Below are positions 49,612-59,600 of a stretch of DNA of 64,000 nucleotides, in pieces (within the stretch, counting starts at the first letter, position 1; every line of letters starts with the position of its first letter). The notes beneath the pieces were generated by a model. That model ran no database searches. It was not told where the DNA came from and saw only the letters and a program-made list of their open reading frames with translations. The translations under genes were made by a program, and so were the position numbers. The DNA comes from Roseburia_C amylophila (GTDB lineage: Bacteria > Bacillota > Clostridia > Lachnospirales > Lachnospiraceae): NCBI RefSeq assembly GCF_025567465.1, contig NZ_JAOQKI010000006.1:99334-163333 (forward strand). Direction: 5' to 3'.

Positions 49612-51552
49612 TTATAAAACGGTAATCAATGTGTCCAACGCTGCAACTTTCTTTGCATCTGTCGGAACTACATCTGCGTAATCTGCTGTGTTGCTGATGA
49701 TAACCGGAGTCAGAACGGAATATCCTGCTTCTGTAATCTTTGCAATATCAAATTCCAATAAAAGGTCACCTTTCTTTACTTTGGCTCCCTGTGCTACCTT
49801 CGGTGTAAATCCTTCTCCATCTAATTTCACGGTATCCATGCCCACATGAATCAGGATTTCTGCTCCGCCATCGGATACTATTCCAATGGCATGACCGGTT
49901 GGGAAGAAGGTTACTACTTCGCCATCACATGGTGCATATAATTTGCCTTCGGACGGGAGAATAGCAACACCCTGACCTAATGCTCCGCTTGAAAATGCTT
50001 CATCTTCTACTTCTTCCAAGGCTTTTACTTCTCCGGTAAGAGGAGATGCAATTACCTGGTTTGCTGCGGTTTTTGTGCCTTTCTTTTCTATTTTTGCTTC
50101 ATCATTCTGTGGAGCATCATCATGATAGGTAATGTAAGTTGCTACGAACGCAACTACCATAGCTACTGCCATACCGATTAATACCCAGATCAAACTGTAA
50201 ACGCTCTTTGACTCACCATCGATGAATGCCGGAAGTCCGAAGAATCCAAGACCACCCATCATATAAGTTTTAACTCCGGCAAATCCTATGATTCCACCAC
50301 CAATAGCGGATGCAATACAGGAAATTACGAATGGTTTTTTCTTTGGAAGTGTAATACCATAAATACATGGCTCTGTTACACCAAAGAGTCCTGAGATAAA
50401 CGCCGGTAATGCAATATTTCTAAGTTGCTTATCTTTCGTCTTTAATACAATAGCCAGTACAACCATGGACTGCGCAAAAGATGCTGCGAAATATGGAGAA
50501 AGGATGAAGTCATATCCTAAAGTTCCATAATTAATCATTGCCAGTGGAACAAGTCCCCAATGTAATCCGAAGATTACCAGTACCTGCCAGAATGCTCCGA
50601 CTAAGATACCTGCTACAAGACCTCCTACAACCGGAAGGTTATAGATTGCTCCGAAAATAATACCGATAATGTTGCAAAGGAAAGTAGATACCGGTCCGAT
50701 TACCAGATAGGTAAGTGGAACCATTACTGCCAAAGTTACAACCGGAACGATAAATGTTTTAATAACGTCCGGAATTACTTTCTTTAATCTCTTTTCCAGC
50801 CAGGCAGCACAAGCCACTGCAATAACAATTGGTACTACCGAAGAAGTATAACCACTGGATGGCATAATAACAGGAATTCCAAAAAAGGTTGTATAATAAT
50901 TCATTTCAAAGGAAGTTCCTGCAAACAGGGAACCTATCAGTTCTCCTGAAGTCAGATTAACCAGTGCCGGATAGGTAAGTGATATACCAAGTGCCATTCC
51001 GATAAATTCATTCATCTTAAATTTCTTTGCTGCAGTATATCCTAAGATAATCGGCAGAAAATAGAAGAATCCGTCTCCAATGGAATACCAGAGCTGATAT
51101 GCTCCGCTTGTGGTAACATCAATTCCTGACTGACTTGCGATAAAAGACCACAGTGCCAAAAGACCTTTGATAATACCTGCTGCACAAAGCACACCAAGGA
51201 ATGGCTGGAATACACCGGAAATCAAATCAATGAGTCTTGCACCAAGCCCCATCTTCTCTCCGCCGTCTTCTGCATCCTCGGAAACAGCTCCGTTTCCGAC
51301 CAGATGTGCATGTTCACAAACCACATCATAGACATCCGGTACATGATTTCCGATTACTATCTGATACTGTCCGCCAGATTTCATTACTGTCACAATTCCT
51401 TCCGTTGCTTTTAATACTTCTGTGTTAGCCTTGGACTCGTCTTTTAATTTAAAACGAAGTCTGGTAACACAGTGTGCAAGGCTTATGATATTCTCCCTGC
51501 CGCCTACGTTCTGGATAATAATTCTTGCCAGTCCATCATACTTACTTGCCAT
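49612..51552 (-). CDS. PTS beta-glucoside transporter, EIIBCA
   Basis: Imports and phosphorylates beta-glucosides. 646 residues. EIIB is N-terminal (about 1-85) with phospho-Cys28 in SLAHCVTRLRFKL. EIIC follows with about ten membrane segments (about 105-475) and the GVTEPCIYGITLP substrate motif. EIIA is C-terminal (about 500-646) with phospho-His in EILIHVGMDTVKLDGEGF. No frameshift or domain loss. Its leader contains an RAT/terminator switch and a repeat, so expression depends on LicT. Confidence 0.96.
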   Translation of the reverse strand: MASKYDGLARIIIQNVGGRENIISLAHCVTRLRFKLKDESKANTEVLKATEGIVTVMKSGGQYQIVIGNHVPDVYDVVCEHAHLVGNGAVSEDAEDGGEKMGLGARLIDLISGVFQPFLGVLCAAGIIKGLLALWSFIASQSGIDVTTSGAYQLWYSIGDGFFYFLPIILGYTAAKKFKMNEFIGMALGISLTYPALVNLTSGELIGSLFAGTSFEMNYYTTFFGIPVIMPSSGYTSSVVPIVIAVACAAWLEKRLKKVIPDVIKTFIVPVVTLAVMVPLTYLVIGPVSTFLCNIIGIIFGAIYNLPVVGGLVAGILVGAFWQVLVIFGLHWGLVPLAMINYGTLGYDFILSPYFAASFAQSMVVLAIVLKTKDKQLRNIALPAFISGLFGVTEPCIYGITLPKKKPFVISCIASAIGGGIIGFAGVKTYMMGGLGFFGLPAFIDGESKSVYSLIWVLIGMAVAMVVAFVATYITYHDDAPQNDEAKIEKKGTKTAANQVIASPLTGEVKALEEVEDEAFSSGALGQGVAILPSEGKLYAPCDGEVVTFFPTGHAIGIVSDGGAEILIHVGMDTVKLDGEGFTPKVAQGAKVKKGDLLLEFDIAKITEAGYSVLTPVIISNTADYADVVPTDAKKVAALDTLITVL

Positions 51553-51637
51553 AACAATCCCTCCATTTTTATTTTTTATAGCATGTTCATTTTTATCTAA
51601 AACACTCTTGTGTTTTATTCATTTTGTTAAAAACAAC

Positions 51638-51764
51638 GAATGTGCCTTGGCACATTCTCGCGCCTGCGGCGGTCGCTTGCGACATCTACCTTATACGCCG
51701 CAGTGTGCATCCTCGCGGAGCGTTTTTTAATTTACAGGAAAGCAATTTCCTGTAAATTAAAAAA
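51638..51764. repeat. Small palindromic repeat, family R2, copy 2
   Basis: GAATGTGCC-TT-GGCACATTC (51638-51657), an inserted nested hairpin CTGCGGCG-GTCGCTTGCGAC..CGCCGCAG, then TCGCGGAGC and a perfect 19-bp inverted repeat with AATTTACAGGAAA (51723-51741 with 51746-51764). Relative to 25724-25795 the second stem shows paired changes, and the insertion is flanked by CTCGCG on both sides. Confidence 0.8.
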
Positions 51765-51833
51765 GCCCAAACAAATAAAACTCTTCCTATGAGTCTTATT
51801 CGTCTGGGTTTTGCCGTCTTAACGTAACAATCC
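51759..51833 (-). promoter_or_regulatory. LicT-type RAT and overlapping terminator before bglP
   Basis: On the minus strand GGATTGTTACGTTAAGACGG continues to CAAAACC (51807-51833), the ribonucleic antiterminator pattern. It overlaps an 18-bp stem (CCCAGACGAATAAGACTC with GAGTTTTATTTGTTTGGG, G-U allowed) followed by CTTTTTT. LicT binding to the RAT would stop the terminator forming. Confidence 0.9.
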
Positions 51834-51849
51834 CTTGCCGAAAGGGTAT

Positions 51850-52686
51850 TTACTTATTCATACTGTGAATCACACGATGAATGTGTACTGCCAGATAGGA
51901 AATCTCTACATCCGAGACTTCATAATCAAGCTTCTTCTTCATGTAACTCTTTATCTTCTGTGCACATTCGTAGGAATGTGGGAAACGATCCGCAATCAAC
52001 TGGTCAAATTCTTCATCATTACGTTCACTGTCTTCCCGACTGATTACCCGCTGTACAAAGAATCTTAAATGCGTTACAAAACGCTCATAGGACAGGCTCT
52101 TTTCATCCAATTCCACCTGAAAGGTATATCTGACTATATTGAGTATATCCTTTATCATTGCCGGCATGTTCCTGGACTGATTCATCTGACCGCCCATCTG
52201 TGCATTTACCAGATGCATCGCAATAAATCCAGCTTCATCCTCCGGCAGCTCCACGTCTAGTTCCTGTTTTACAATATCTAAGGCTTTCAATCCCACCTGA
52301 AATTCTGCATTGTAGAATTTCTTCATCTCCCAGGAAAGCTCATTTGCAACAACGATGCCCTGCTGCTTTCTCTCTATAGCGTATCCCAAGTGGTCTGTTA
52401 ATGTCACATAAATATTTTTACTTAAATGATAACCTAATGTTTCTCTGGCATATGCGATAACCAGCTCGGCTGTCCGGATATATTCATACGGCATGTCCTT
52501 TACCACCTGCATGAACTGGCTGGTACTTTCGTCCGGAAGGGAGAATACTTTTTCTATCTTTGTCTCATCTATTTCTTCTCCGGCTTTCTTTCCGAAGCCT
52601 ATGCCCTTTCCCATAACGATGATTTCTTTACCTTTATCGTCCTCGGAACTGATTACATTATTGTTAATTACTTTGATAATCTGCAT
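51850..52686 (-). CDS. licT: BglG/LicT-family transcription antiterminator
   Basis: RNA-binding antiterminator controlled by the PTS. 278 residues. The CAT RNA-binding domain (1-57) reads IIKVINNNVISSEDDKGKEI (first part), followed by PRD1 (about 65-170, DHLGYAIERKQQGI with conserved His) and PRD2 (about 175-278, YLAVHIHRVIHS). Phosphorylation of PRD His by HPr and EIIB is the known switch. It lies first in licT-bglP-bglA-ptsI-HAD, with RAT sites before itself and before bglP. Confidence 0.95.
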   Translation of the reverse strand: MQIIKVINNNVISSEDDKGKEIIVMGKGIGFGKKAGEEIDETKIEKVFSLPDESTSQFMQVVKDMPYEYIRTAELVIAYARETLGYHLSKNIYVTLTDHLGYAIERKQQGIVVANELSWEMKKFYNAEFQVGLKALDIVKQELDVELPEDEAGFIAMHLVNAQMGGQMNQSRNMPAMIKDILNIVRYTFQVELDEKSLSYERFVTHLRFFVQRVISREDSERNDEEFDQLIADRFPHSYECAQKIKSYMKKKLDYEVSDVEISYLAVHIHRVIHSMNK

Positions 52687-52708
52687 TACGTTTCACCTGT
52701 TTATGATA

Positions 52709-52853
52709 TAAAAAAAGCTGCATTACACTCTAAATAATCCGACCTAACAATTATCTTAAAGTGCAATCCAGTCTTGCCTATCTCTAGTAACAATCCGGTT
52801 TGCGTCCCTGCTTATTACATTACAAATGTACTATATTTTATCAGAAACGTCAA
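52709..52853 (-). promoter_or_regulatory. Promoter, RAT and terminator of the licT operon
   Basis: Minus-strand promoter TTGACG (52848-52853) and TACATT (52825-52830), 17-bp spacer. RAT GGATTGTTACTAGAGATAGG, then CAAGACT, at 52770-52796. It overlaps a 12-bp stem CTGGATTGCACT/AGTGTAATGCAG followed by TTTTTTT (52709-52772). No clear cre site was seen. Confidence 0.85.
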
Positions 52854-52916
52854 GTCCGGAATGTAAACTTCGTATATAATATATAATTTTACCATTTCAT
52901 TTTTGTGCACAATTCA

Positions 52917-53996
52917 CTATTTTCCTATAATAATTCCACCGCCTGCGACAAATTCCCCATCATAAAATACCACCGCCTGACCCGGTGTCGCAGCACGGAC
53001 CGGTTCTTCAAAATGACAGCGGATCCTGCCCTCTCCGATATTTTCCACGGTACACATGGCTCCTGCATGTCCATAACGGATTTTACCTAAGAGACGTCTG
53101 CCATCAAAATCGGTAAGTCCCATATAATTGACATGGTCTGCAACCAGTGTATCCGTAAATACATCCTCTGGCGAACCTACCACTACTTCATTGGTTTCCG
53201 GTCTGATCTCTGTTACAAAAATCCGTTTGCCATATGGTATATTCAAGCCACGGCGCTGTCCTACGGTATAGTGGGTAATTCCTTTGTGCCGTCCGATAAT
53301 TTCACCATCTTTTGTCACAAAGTTTCCCTCTCCCGGAACTGCATCTCCAACCTCACGGTCAATAAAACCTGCATAGTCATTATCCGGAATAAAGCAGATT
53401 TCCTGGCTGTCTCTCTTATGAGCCACCGGAAGTCCCACCTCTTCTGCGATTTTGCGGATTTCATCTTTATGATAAGCACCTACCGGCATCAATGTATGGG
53501 ATAACTGCTCCTGTGTCAGGTTATATAATGCATAGGTCTGATCCTTGGCTGCTGTTACAGATTTTGCCACTGCGAAACGTCCGTTGTCACATTTTGCAAT
53601 TCTTGCATAATGTCCGGTTGCAATATAATCTGCTCCGATGCTTAAGCTTCTGGCAAGAAGTGACTCCCATTTCACATAACGGTTACAGGCAATACATGGA
53701 TTCGGCGTTCTTCCTGCCAAATATTCTGCCACAAAATAATCCATTACATACTGTTTAAATTCCTGTTTAAAGTTCATCACATAATATGGTATTTCCAACC
53801 GGTCAGCCACTCTTCTGGCATCATCCACGGCACTGAGGCCACAGCAGCCACCATTTTCCTGCTGCTGTGTTTCTTCCTCATCCTGCCAGATCTGCATGGT
53901 TACACCAATCACATCATAGCCCTGTTCCTTTAAAAGATATGCCGCAACGGAAGAATCCACTCCGCCGGACATTCCAACTACTACTTTTTCCTTCAT
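52917..53996 (-). CDS. mnmA: tRNA-specific 2-thiouridylase
   Basis: Thiolates U34 of tRNA Lys, Glu and Gln. 359 residues. The PP-loop is VVVGMSGGVDSSVAAYLL (about 4-21). The catalytic Cys pair is in TPNPCIACNRYVKW and SQEICFI. Its sulfur donor, the cysteine desulfurase at 54065-55231, lies 68 bp upstream, a common Gram-positive arrangement. Confidence 0.97.
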   Translation of the reverse strand: MKEKVVVGMSGGVDSSVAAYLLKEQGYDVIGVTMQIWQDEEETQQQENGGCCGLSAVDDARRVADRLEIPYYVMNFKQEFKQYVMDYFVAEYLAGRTPNPCIACNRYVKWESLLARSLSIGADYIATGHYARIAKCDNGRFAVAKSVTAAKDQTYALYNLTQEQLSHTLMPVGAYHKDEIRKIAEEVGLPVAHKRDSQEICFIPDNDYAGFIDREVGDAVPGEGNFVTKDGEIIGRHKGITHYTVGQRRGLNIPYGKRIFVTEIRPETNEVVVGSPEDVFTDTLVADHVNYMGLTDFDGRRLLGKIRYGHAGAMCTVENIGEGRIRCHFEEPVRAATPGQAVVFYDGEFVAGGGIIIGK

Positions 53997-54064
53997 ATAT
54001 TTAATCCTATCCTACAGGCAAATTTTTAGCTGCACTCACAGTTTACCCACACTGTCAGCATCCG

Positions 54065-55231
54065 TCAAGTGAATTTTACGGTTTCCTTCTGTCCCCTTAG
54101 GATTGTGACATTCTTTTTGATGCAGGCAGTCACATAATCAATCTGCTCTGCCGTAATTTTTTCATTTAAAGTAAGCCGCAATGCTCCCCTTGCAATTTCC
54201 GGCGGTACACCGATGGCTGTTAACACATGGGATGGCTCATGTTCTCCGGAAGAACACGCTGAACCTGCCGATGCACAGATTCCATCCATATCCAGCATAA
54301 CCAAAAGATTCCCACCTTCTAACTCATCAAAACAAAAGTCCACATTATTCGGAAGGCGGTTGTTCCATTCCCCATTCAGCCTTACCTTCGGCACCTGCTT
54401 TAATACTGAATAAATCAAGTAATCCCGCATCCTTGTCTCGATTTCCATCCGCTCTTTTAAGCTTTCCATTGCCATAGCTGCCGCTTTTCCCATGCCTACA
54501 ATTCCCGGCACATTCTCAGTTCCCGCCCGGACACCGCTTTCCTGGCCTCCTCCATGGATAAAAGGAGGTATCCTCTTTTTCTTTCGCACATATAAAAATC
54601 CGGTTCCCTTAGGTCCGTTGAATTTATGTGCGCTGGCACTCATCATATCAATATTCATTCTGTTGACCTCAATGGGAATATGTCCATATGCCTGTACGGC
54701 ATCCGTATGAAAACAGATTCCATATCTCCTGGCAAGCATACCGATTCTTGCTATAGGTTCTATGGTACCAATCTCATTATTTGCCATCATAACAGAAATC
54801 AATATGGTATCCGGCCGGATTGCCCGCCGCACCTGCTCCAAGGAAACCGTTCCCTTGTCATTTACCGGAAGGTAAGTAATCTCATAACCATTCTGTTCCA
54901 GATATCCGCAGGTTCTTAAAATGGCATGATGCTCTATTTTCGTGGTAATGATATGCCGGCCACGCATAACCATACTTTCTGCGGTACATTTCAATGCCCA
55001 GTTATCAGATTCACTTCCTCCGGCTGTGAAATATATTTCCTCCGGCTGCGCCCCGATGCTCTGCGCAATTATCTTCCGGCTTTCTTCTATGGCATCATGA
55101 CTTTTTTGCCCCAGATCATACAGGGCAGATGGGTTTCCATAACGACGCTCATAAAAGGGCAGCATTGCTTCGATTACTTCCGGTGCTGTCGGTGTTGTTG
55201 CTGCATTATCAAGATAAATCATTTTCTTCAT
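54065..55231 (-). CDS. Cysteine desulfurase, IscS/NifS type
   Basis: 388 residues, group I fold. The N-terminus MIYLDNAATTPTAPEV is typical, PLP-Lys lies in MSASAHKFNGPKGTGF (about 205) and the active Cys in SAGSACSSGEHEPSHVL (about 327). The extended Cys loop distinguishes it from SufS. Position next to mnmA argues that it supplies sulfur for tRNA thiolation, while SufS serves Fe-S clusters. Confidence 0.95.
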   Translation of the reverse strand: MKKMIYLDNAATTPTAPEVIEAMLPFYERRYGNPSALYDLGQKSHDAIEESRKIIAQSIGAQPEEIYFTAGGSESDNWALKCTAESMVMRGRHIITTKIEHHAILRTCGYLEQNGYEITYLPVNDKGTVSLEQVRRAIRPDTILISVMMANNEIGTIEPIARIGMLARRYGICFHTDAVQAYGHIPIEVNRMNIDMMSASAHKFNGPKGTGFLYVRKKKRIPPFIHGGGQESGVRAGTENVPGIVGMGKAAAMAMESLKERMEIETRMRDYLIYSVLKQVPKVRLNGEWNNRLPNNVDFCFDELEGGNLLVMLDMDGICASAGSACSSGEHEPSHVLTAIGVPPEIARGALRLTLNEKITAEQIDYVTACIKKNVTILRGQKETVKFT

Positions 55232-55315
55232 GCTTCTTTCCCTCTGAGAATAGTTCTTTCTGCCTCTGATTTATCATATACTTTTGACAAATCTGCTTTT
55301 TCATGGAGGCTCCAA

Positions 55316-56638
55316 TTGAAACCGTTGAAATCCATTTCAAATCCACTGATTGCCGGTACTCTCCTGCTTACTGTGACCGGACTTTCCAACAGAGTAATCG
55401 GTTTCTTCTATAGAATATTCCTCTCCCGCATAATTGGTGCAGAAGGTCTTGGAATTTATCAGCTTATTTTTCCGGTTTTTGCCCTCTGTATTGCCTTCAG
55501 TTCCTCAGGCATCCAGACCGCTGTCTCCCGCTTTGTTGCTGCAGCCGACCATAAAAATACCGGCATGAGTTACCTCTATGCCGGTCTGGTTCTTTCTGTG
55601 GGAATTGCACTCTCACTTACTGTTATTCTGATTTCTTATTCTGATTTTATTGCCATTCATATTTTAGATGAATCCCGTTGTGCTCCACTCCTAGTTATTC
55701 TTTCCTACTGCCTGATTCCTGCCAGTGTCCATGCCTGTATCAATGGTTATTATTATGGGAAGAAGAAAACTCTGGTGCCATCCGTAAGCCAGCTTATGGA
55801 GCAGGTTGTCCGGGTCTTAAGTGTCTATATACTTTATCTTATCTGCCTGGAAAAAAGTTATCCCATCACCCCATCCATTGCTGTCTGGGGTGTTGTCTGC
55901 GGTGAACTGGCCTCTTCACTCTTTTCCGTAAGCTGCCTTCATTTCCAAAAGTGCAGCAGGCATATAAAAAGAATTTTTAAGGAGCTTTCCCTCTTTGCGC
56001 TGCCCCTTACCACCAATCACGTAGCATATCACTTATTTTCCAGTATTGAAGCCATTCTGATTCCCATCTGCTTAAAAAAATATGGCTACAGCAATCAGGA
56101 TGCCTTGAGCGTCTTCGGCATTTTTACCGGAATGGCAATGCCAATGATTCTTTTTCCCAATGTCCTTGTAAATTCTGTCTCGGTGCTGCTGATGCCTGCT
56201 ATTTCAGAAGCCTATGCAAGAAAGGATTTTCACTTAATCCGCCGTACTATTAAAAAAACGGTGTTTTATTGTCTGCTTCTTGGCTTTTCCTGTACCTTCG
56301 GTTTTCTTCTGACTGGGAAATGGATTGGACAATTCGTTTTCCAGAACACATTAGCCGGCAGTTTCATACTCATATTAAGCTGGATCTGCCCTTTCCTCTA
56401 TCTGTCCACCACCCTTACTTCCGTTCTTCACGGTCTAGGGAAACCGGGACGTGCGTTCTACATTAATATGAGCGGCTGCACTTTACGCATTTTCTTTATC
56501 TATGCACTGATTCCAACATATGGCATCCGCTGCTACCTCTATGGCATGCTTGCAGGCGAACTGCTGACTACTTTTTTATCCTTTCTTGCGCTCCTTCGGT
56601 TTGCCAGAAAGAAATCGCCAGAAAACAGCCTGCTTTAG
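55316..56638 (+). CDS. MATE/SpoVB-like polysaccharide flippase
   Basis: 440 residues beginning at TTG 55316, which follows GGAGG by 6 bases and starts MKPLKSISNPLIAGT; the frame continues upstream but only antisense to the desulfurase gene. It has about 12-14 membrane segments and begins with the PST/MOP pattern NRVIGFFYRIFLSRIIGAEGLGIYQ (abbreviated sense), close to SpoVB/YkvU proteins of spore formers. It may flip lipid-linked wall precursors. Its stop codon overlaps that of the convergent ABC permease by 4 bp. Confidence 0.9.
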   Translation: MKPLKSISNPLIAGTLLLTVTGLSNRVIGFFYRIFLSRIIGAEGLGIYQLIFPVFALCIAFSSSGIQTAVSRFVAAADHKNTGMSYLYAGLVLSVGIALSLTVILISYSDFIAIHILDESRCAPLLVILSYCLIPASVHACINGYYYGKKKTLVPSVSQLMEQVVRVLSVYILYLICLEKSYPITPSIAVWGVVCGELASSLFSVSCLHFQKCSRHIKRIFKELSLFALPLTTNHVAYHLFSSIEAILIPICLKKYGYSNQDALSVFGIFTGMAMPMILFPNVLVNSVSVLLMPAISEAYARKDFHLIRRTIKKTVFYCLLLGFSCTFGFLLTGKWIGQFVFQNTLAGSFILILSWICPFLYLSTTLTSVLHGLGKPGRAFYINMSGCTLRIFFIYALIPTYGIRCYLYGMLAGELLTTFLSFLALLRFARKKSPENSLL

Positions 56639-59600
56639 TCTATTGATTTTAAGGATTCTGCCATGTTGATACGTTCTAATTTGCCTGTCATCATACAGTT
56701 TACAATCCATGCAAAGCCCATCGTCAGCAAAACACTAAAGAGATAACTTACTGCATTAATCTGTACATTAAAGGATACCATATCAATCTGTATCTCACCC
56801 ATTACAAAACGATGGAACCATTTTCCTAAAATCAGTCCCAGTCCGCAGCCGATGGCAGTTAAGACCATATTCTCCCGAAACACATAAGATGCCGTTTCCT
56901 TTGGATAGAAGCCTAATACTTTAATGGTAGCTATCTCTCTCACCCGTTCCGTAATATTGATATTATTAAGATTATATAATACGATAAATGCCAGTGCTCC
57001 GGCACAGATAATAATGATAATGACAATATAATTCATACAGGACATCATCTGTGAAATCCGGCTTAACATATCGGAATTAACGGTTACTGCCGTCACACCA
57101 TCTGCTTTCATCAGTGCCGCACTCACTTCATGAATATCTGACGCATCCGGCAGTCTCACATACACATTTTTAAATACCACATCCCCAATCTGTTTTTCAT
57201 AGGATTCCGGTGCAATGTATACATAATTATAAATATGATTCTCACAGATTCCGGTGACTTTTAAGTGCATCTCATTGTTGTCACTGTCACGCAGCAGAAT
57301 CGTATCGCCTTTTTTGACTGCATAGGTTTCTGCCACTTTCTTCGAAAGTACTGCTTCTCCTTCTTTTGGATAAGCAATCGGCTCCTGTTTCTTTGTATGC
57401 AGTGAAATAAAGTCTCCTACTTCATCCGGATTTTCCACTGCCACCATATGAATCGACTTAGTTCCTTTATCTGTCACCAGGTCAATGGTCTTTTCCATGG
57501 CATACATGCCTGCTGCATTTTCCTTTTCCAATACAGAATCTAAAGATTTAAGGTCGGCCTCTCCCGGCATCTTTCCAGCTTTTAATGTAACTCCGATGTT
57601 GTAAAGCTGGATTTCTTCATACTGCTGGTCTGCCACTGCCACTACAGAATCTCTTACACCAAAGCCCATCACCAGCAATGCCGTACAGCCGCTGATTCCG
57701 ATTACCATCATAAAGAAACGCTTCTTATAGCGGACAATATTTCTTACGGATACCTTCTGCAAGAATTTAAGTCTCTTCCAGATAAATGGTACATGCTCTA
57801 AGAATACACGTTTTCCGGCTTTTGGTGCTTTCGGCCGCATCAAATCTGCCGCCACTTCTTTTAACTCTTTATGGCAGGACAGCCAGGTCGTCCCAACGGA
57901 GCAAAGTACTGCAACGGTAAGTGAAACCAGTACTAATGGCAGGTCAGACACATAATAAATCCCACCCATTTTATAGACAATTCCATAGGCGGTTATGATG
58001 ACTAACGGGAAGAAATGGATTCCCAGCACATAGCCGATTAACGTTCCGCTGATGGCTGCAGAGCCGGAATAGAAAAGATACTTTCCCATTATCTTTCCTT
58101 CACTAAAACCCAGTGCCTTTAGCACACCAATCTGTGTCCGCTGTTCTTCCACCATCCGGTTCATGGTAGTCATACAGATTAACGCTGCCACCAGAAAGAA
58201 GAATACCGGAAATACATTGGCAATTCCTTTTACTACACCGGAATCATTTTTCAGGCACACATAACCTACATTGGTATTCCGGTCCAGTACATAAGTCTCC
58301 GGTTTCTCGATTTCATCTATCTTACTCTGTGCATCTGCTATCTGGTCATCCGCATCCTGCATCTGCTCATCAAATTCACTCTGCTTCTCCTGATACTGCA
58401 GTAAGCCGTCTGCCAGCTCTGTTTCTGCAGCCTCAAGCTGATCTTCTTTTTCTTCTATCTGTTCTTTTGCTGCCGCAAGCTGGTTCTCCCCATCCGTAAG
58501 CTCTGCCTCGGCAGCTGCCAGTGCATTTTTTCCATCTTCTATCTGCTGCTTTGCGGCTGCCAGCTGGCTTTCCGTAGAAGAAAGCTGACCTGCGGCTGCT
58601 TCTAATTCCGCATTCTTTGCATTTAATTCTGCTTCTGCACCGGCAACCTCCGTTAAACCGGCTTCAATCTGTGCCAGCATCTCTTCATAGCCCGGAGTAT
58701 TTTCCATCAACTGCGCTTTTGCGGCCTCAAGGCTGTTTCTCTGATCCGTCACCTGCTGCTTTGCTGCCAAATAAGCATTCAATCCCTGCTCATACTCTGC
58801 CTTTTTTGCTGCCAGTGCACTTTCCTGCCCGGAAATCTGCTGCGATGCGCTCTCTAATTCTGCCGCCTTAGAAGACAATGCATCCTTCCCGGACTGCAGC
58901 TCCGATGCTTTAGCAGAAAGTTCGGTCTTTGCAGAAGCAATCTGATTTTTTCCATCGGAGATCTCTGTTTCTCCATCCGTAAGCTGCTGCTTTGCCGATT
59001 CTAATTCCGCTTCCGCTTCTGCCCGCTTTTCCTCTAACTCTTCCTTCTTCTCATCCAGTTCGTCCTGTGCGTCTTTTACAATCTTTTCATAACGGATATC
59101 TGCCTGTTCCTTTGTATAGGCCTCCCAGTCTGCTTCCTTTGCGTCCATATAGGAATCATACTCATCGGAATAGATGTCATAATCTTCATCAAATTTAATA
59201 TAGATTTCTGTGTCATAATCTACTGCAAATCCATCTTTTAATATATAGGCAAATCCGCTGATTCTGCCATTTCCAATGGATGTATTGCCACGTTCAAACT
59301 GGATATAGCACGGTGACTGTACTAGTCCGGTAATCGTATATTCTTTGTATGCAAATTTATCTAAATCATCTGTTGTATTATTTTCCGAAAGAACCAGCTT
59401 GCTTCCAATGGCATCTTCTGAAAAAAGTACGGAATCTACCACACATTCATCAGCAGACTGCGGCATTTCTCCGGCAACCAGCTTCAGTTTATTGACCTTC
59501 TCTGTGATGGAATGCATCTTGATAACGCGCTCATTTTCTCCGGCATCCTTATAAAGAACCTCTGCCGATATGGCACCCTCTGCCGCCCGGACATCTTCTT

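Noticed and set aside
54926..55315. N-terminal extension of the flippase frame
   Set aside because: It is antisense to the cysteine desulfurase gene and unlike any flippase; the TTG at 55316 has the ribosome binding site.
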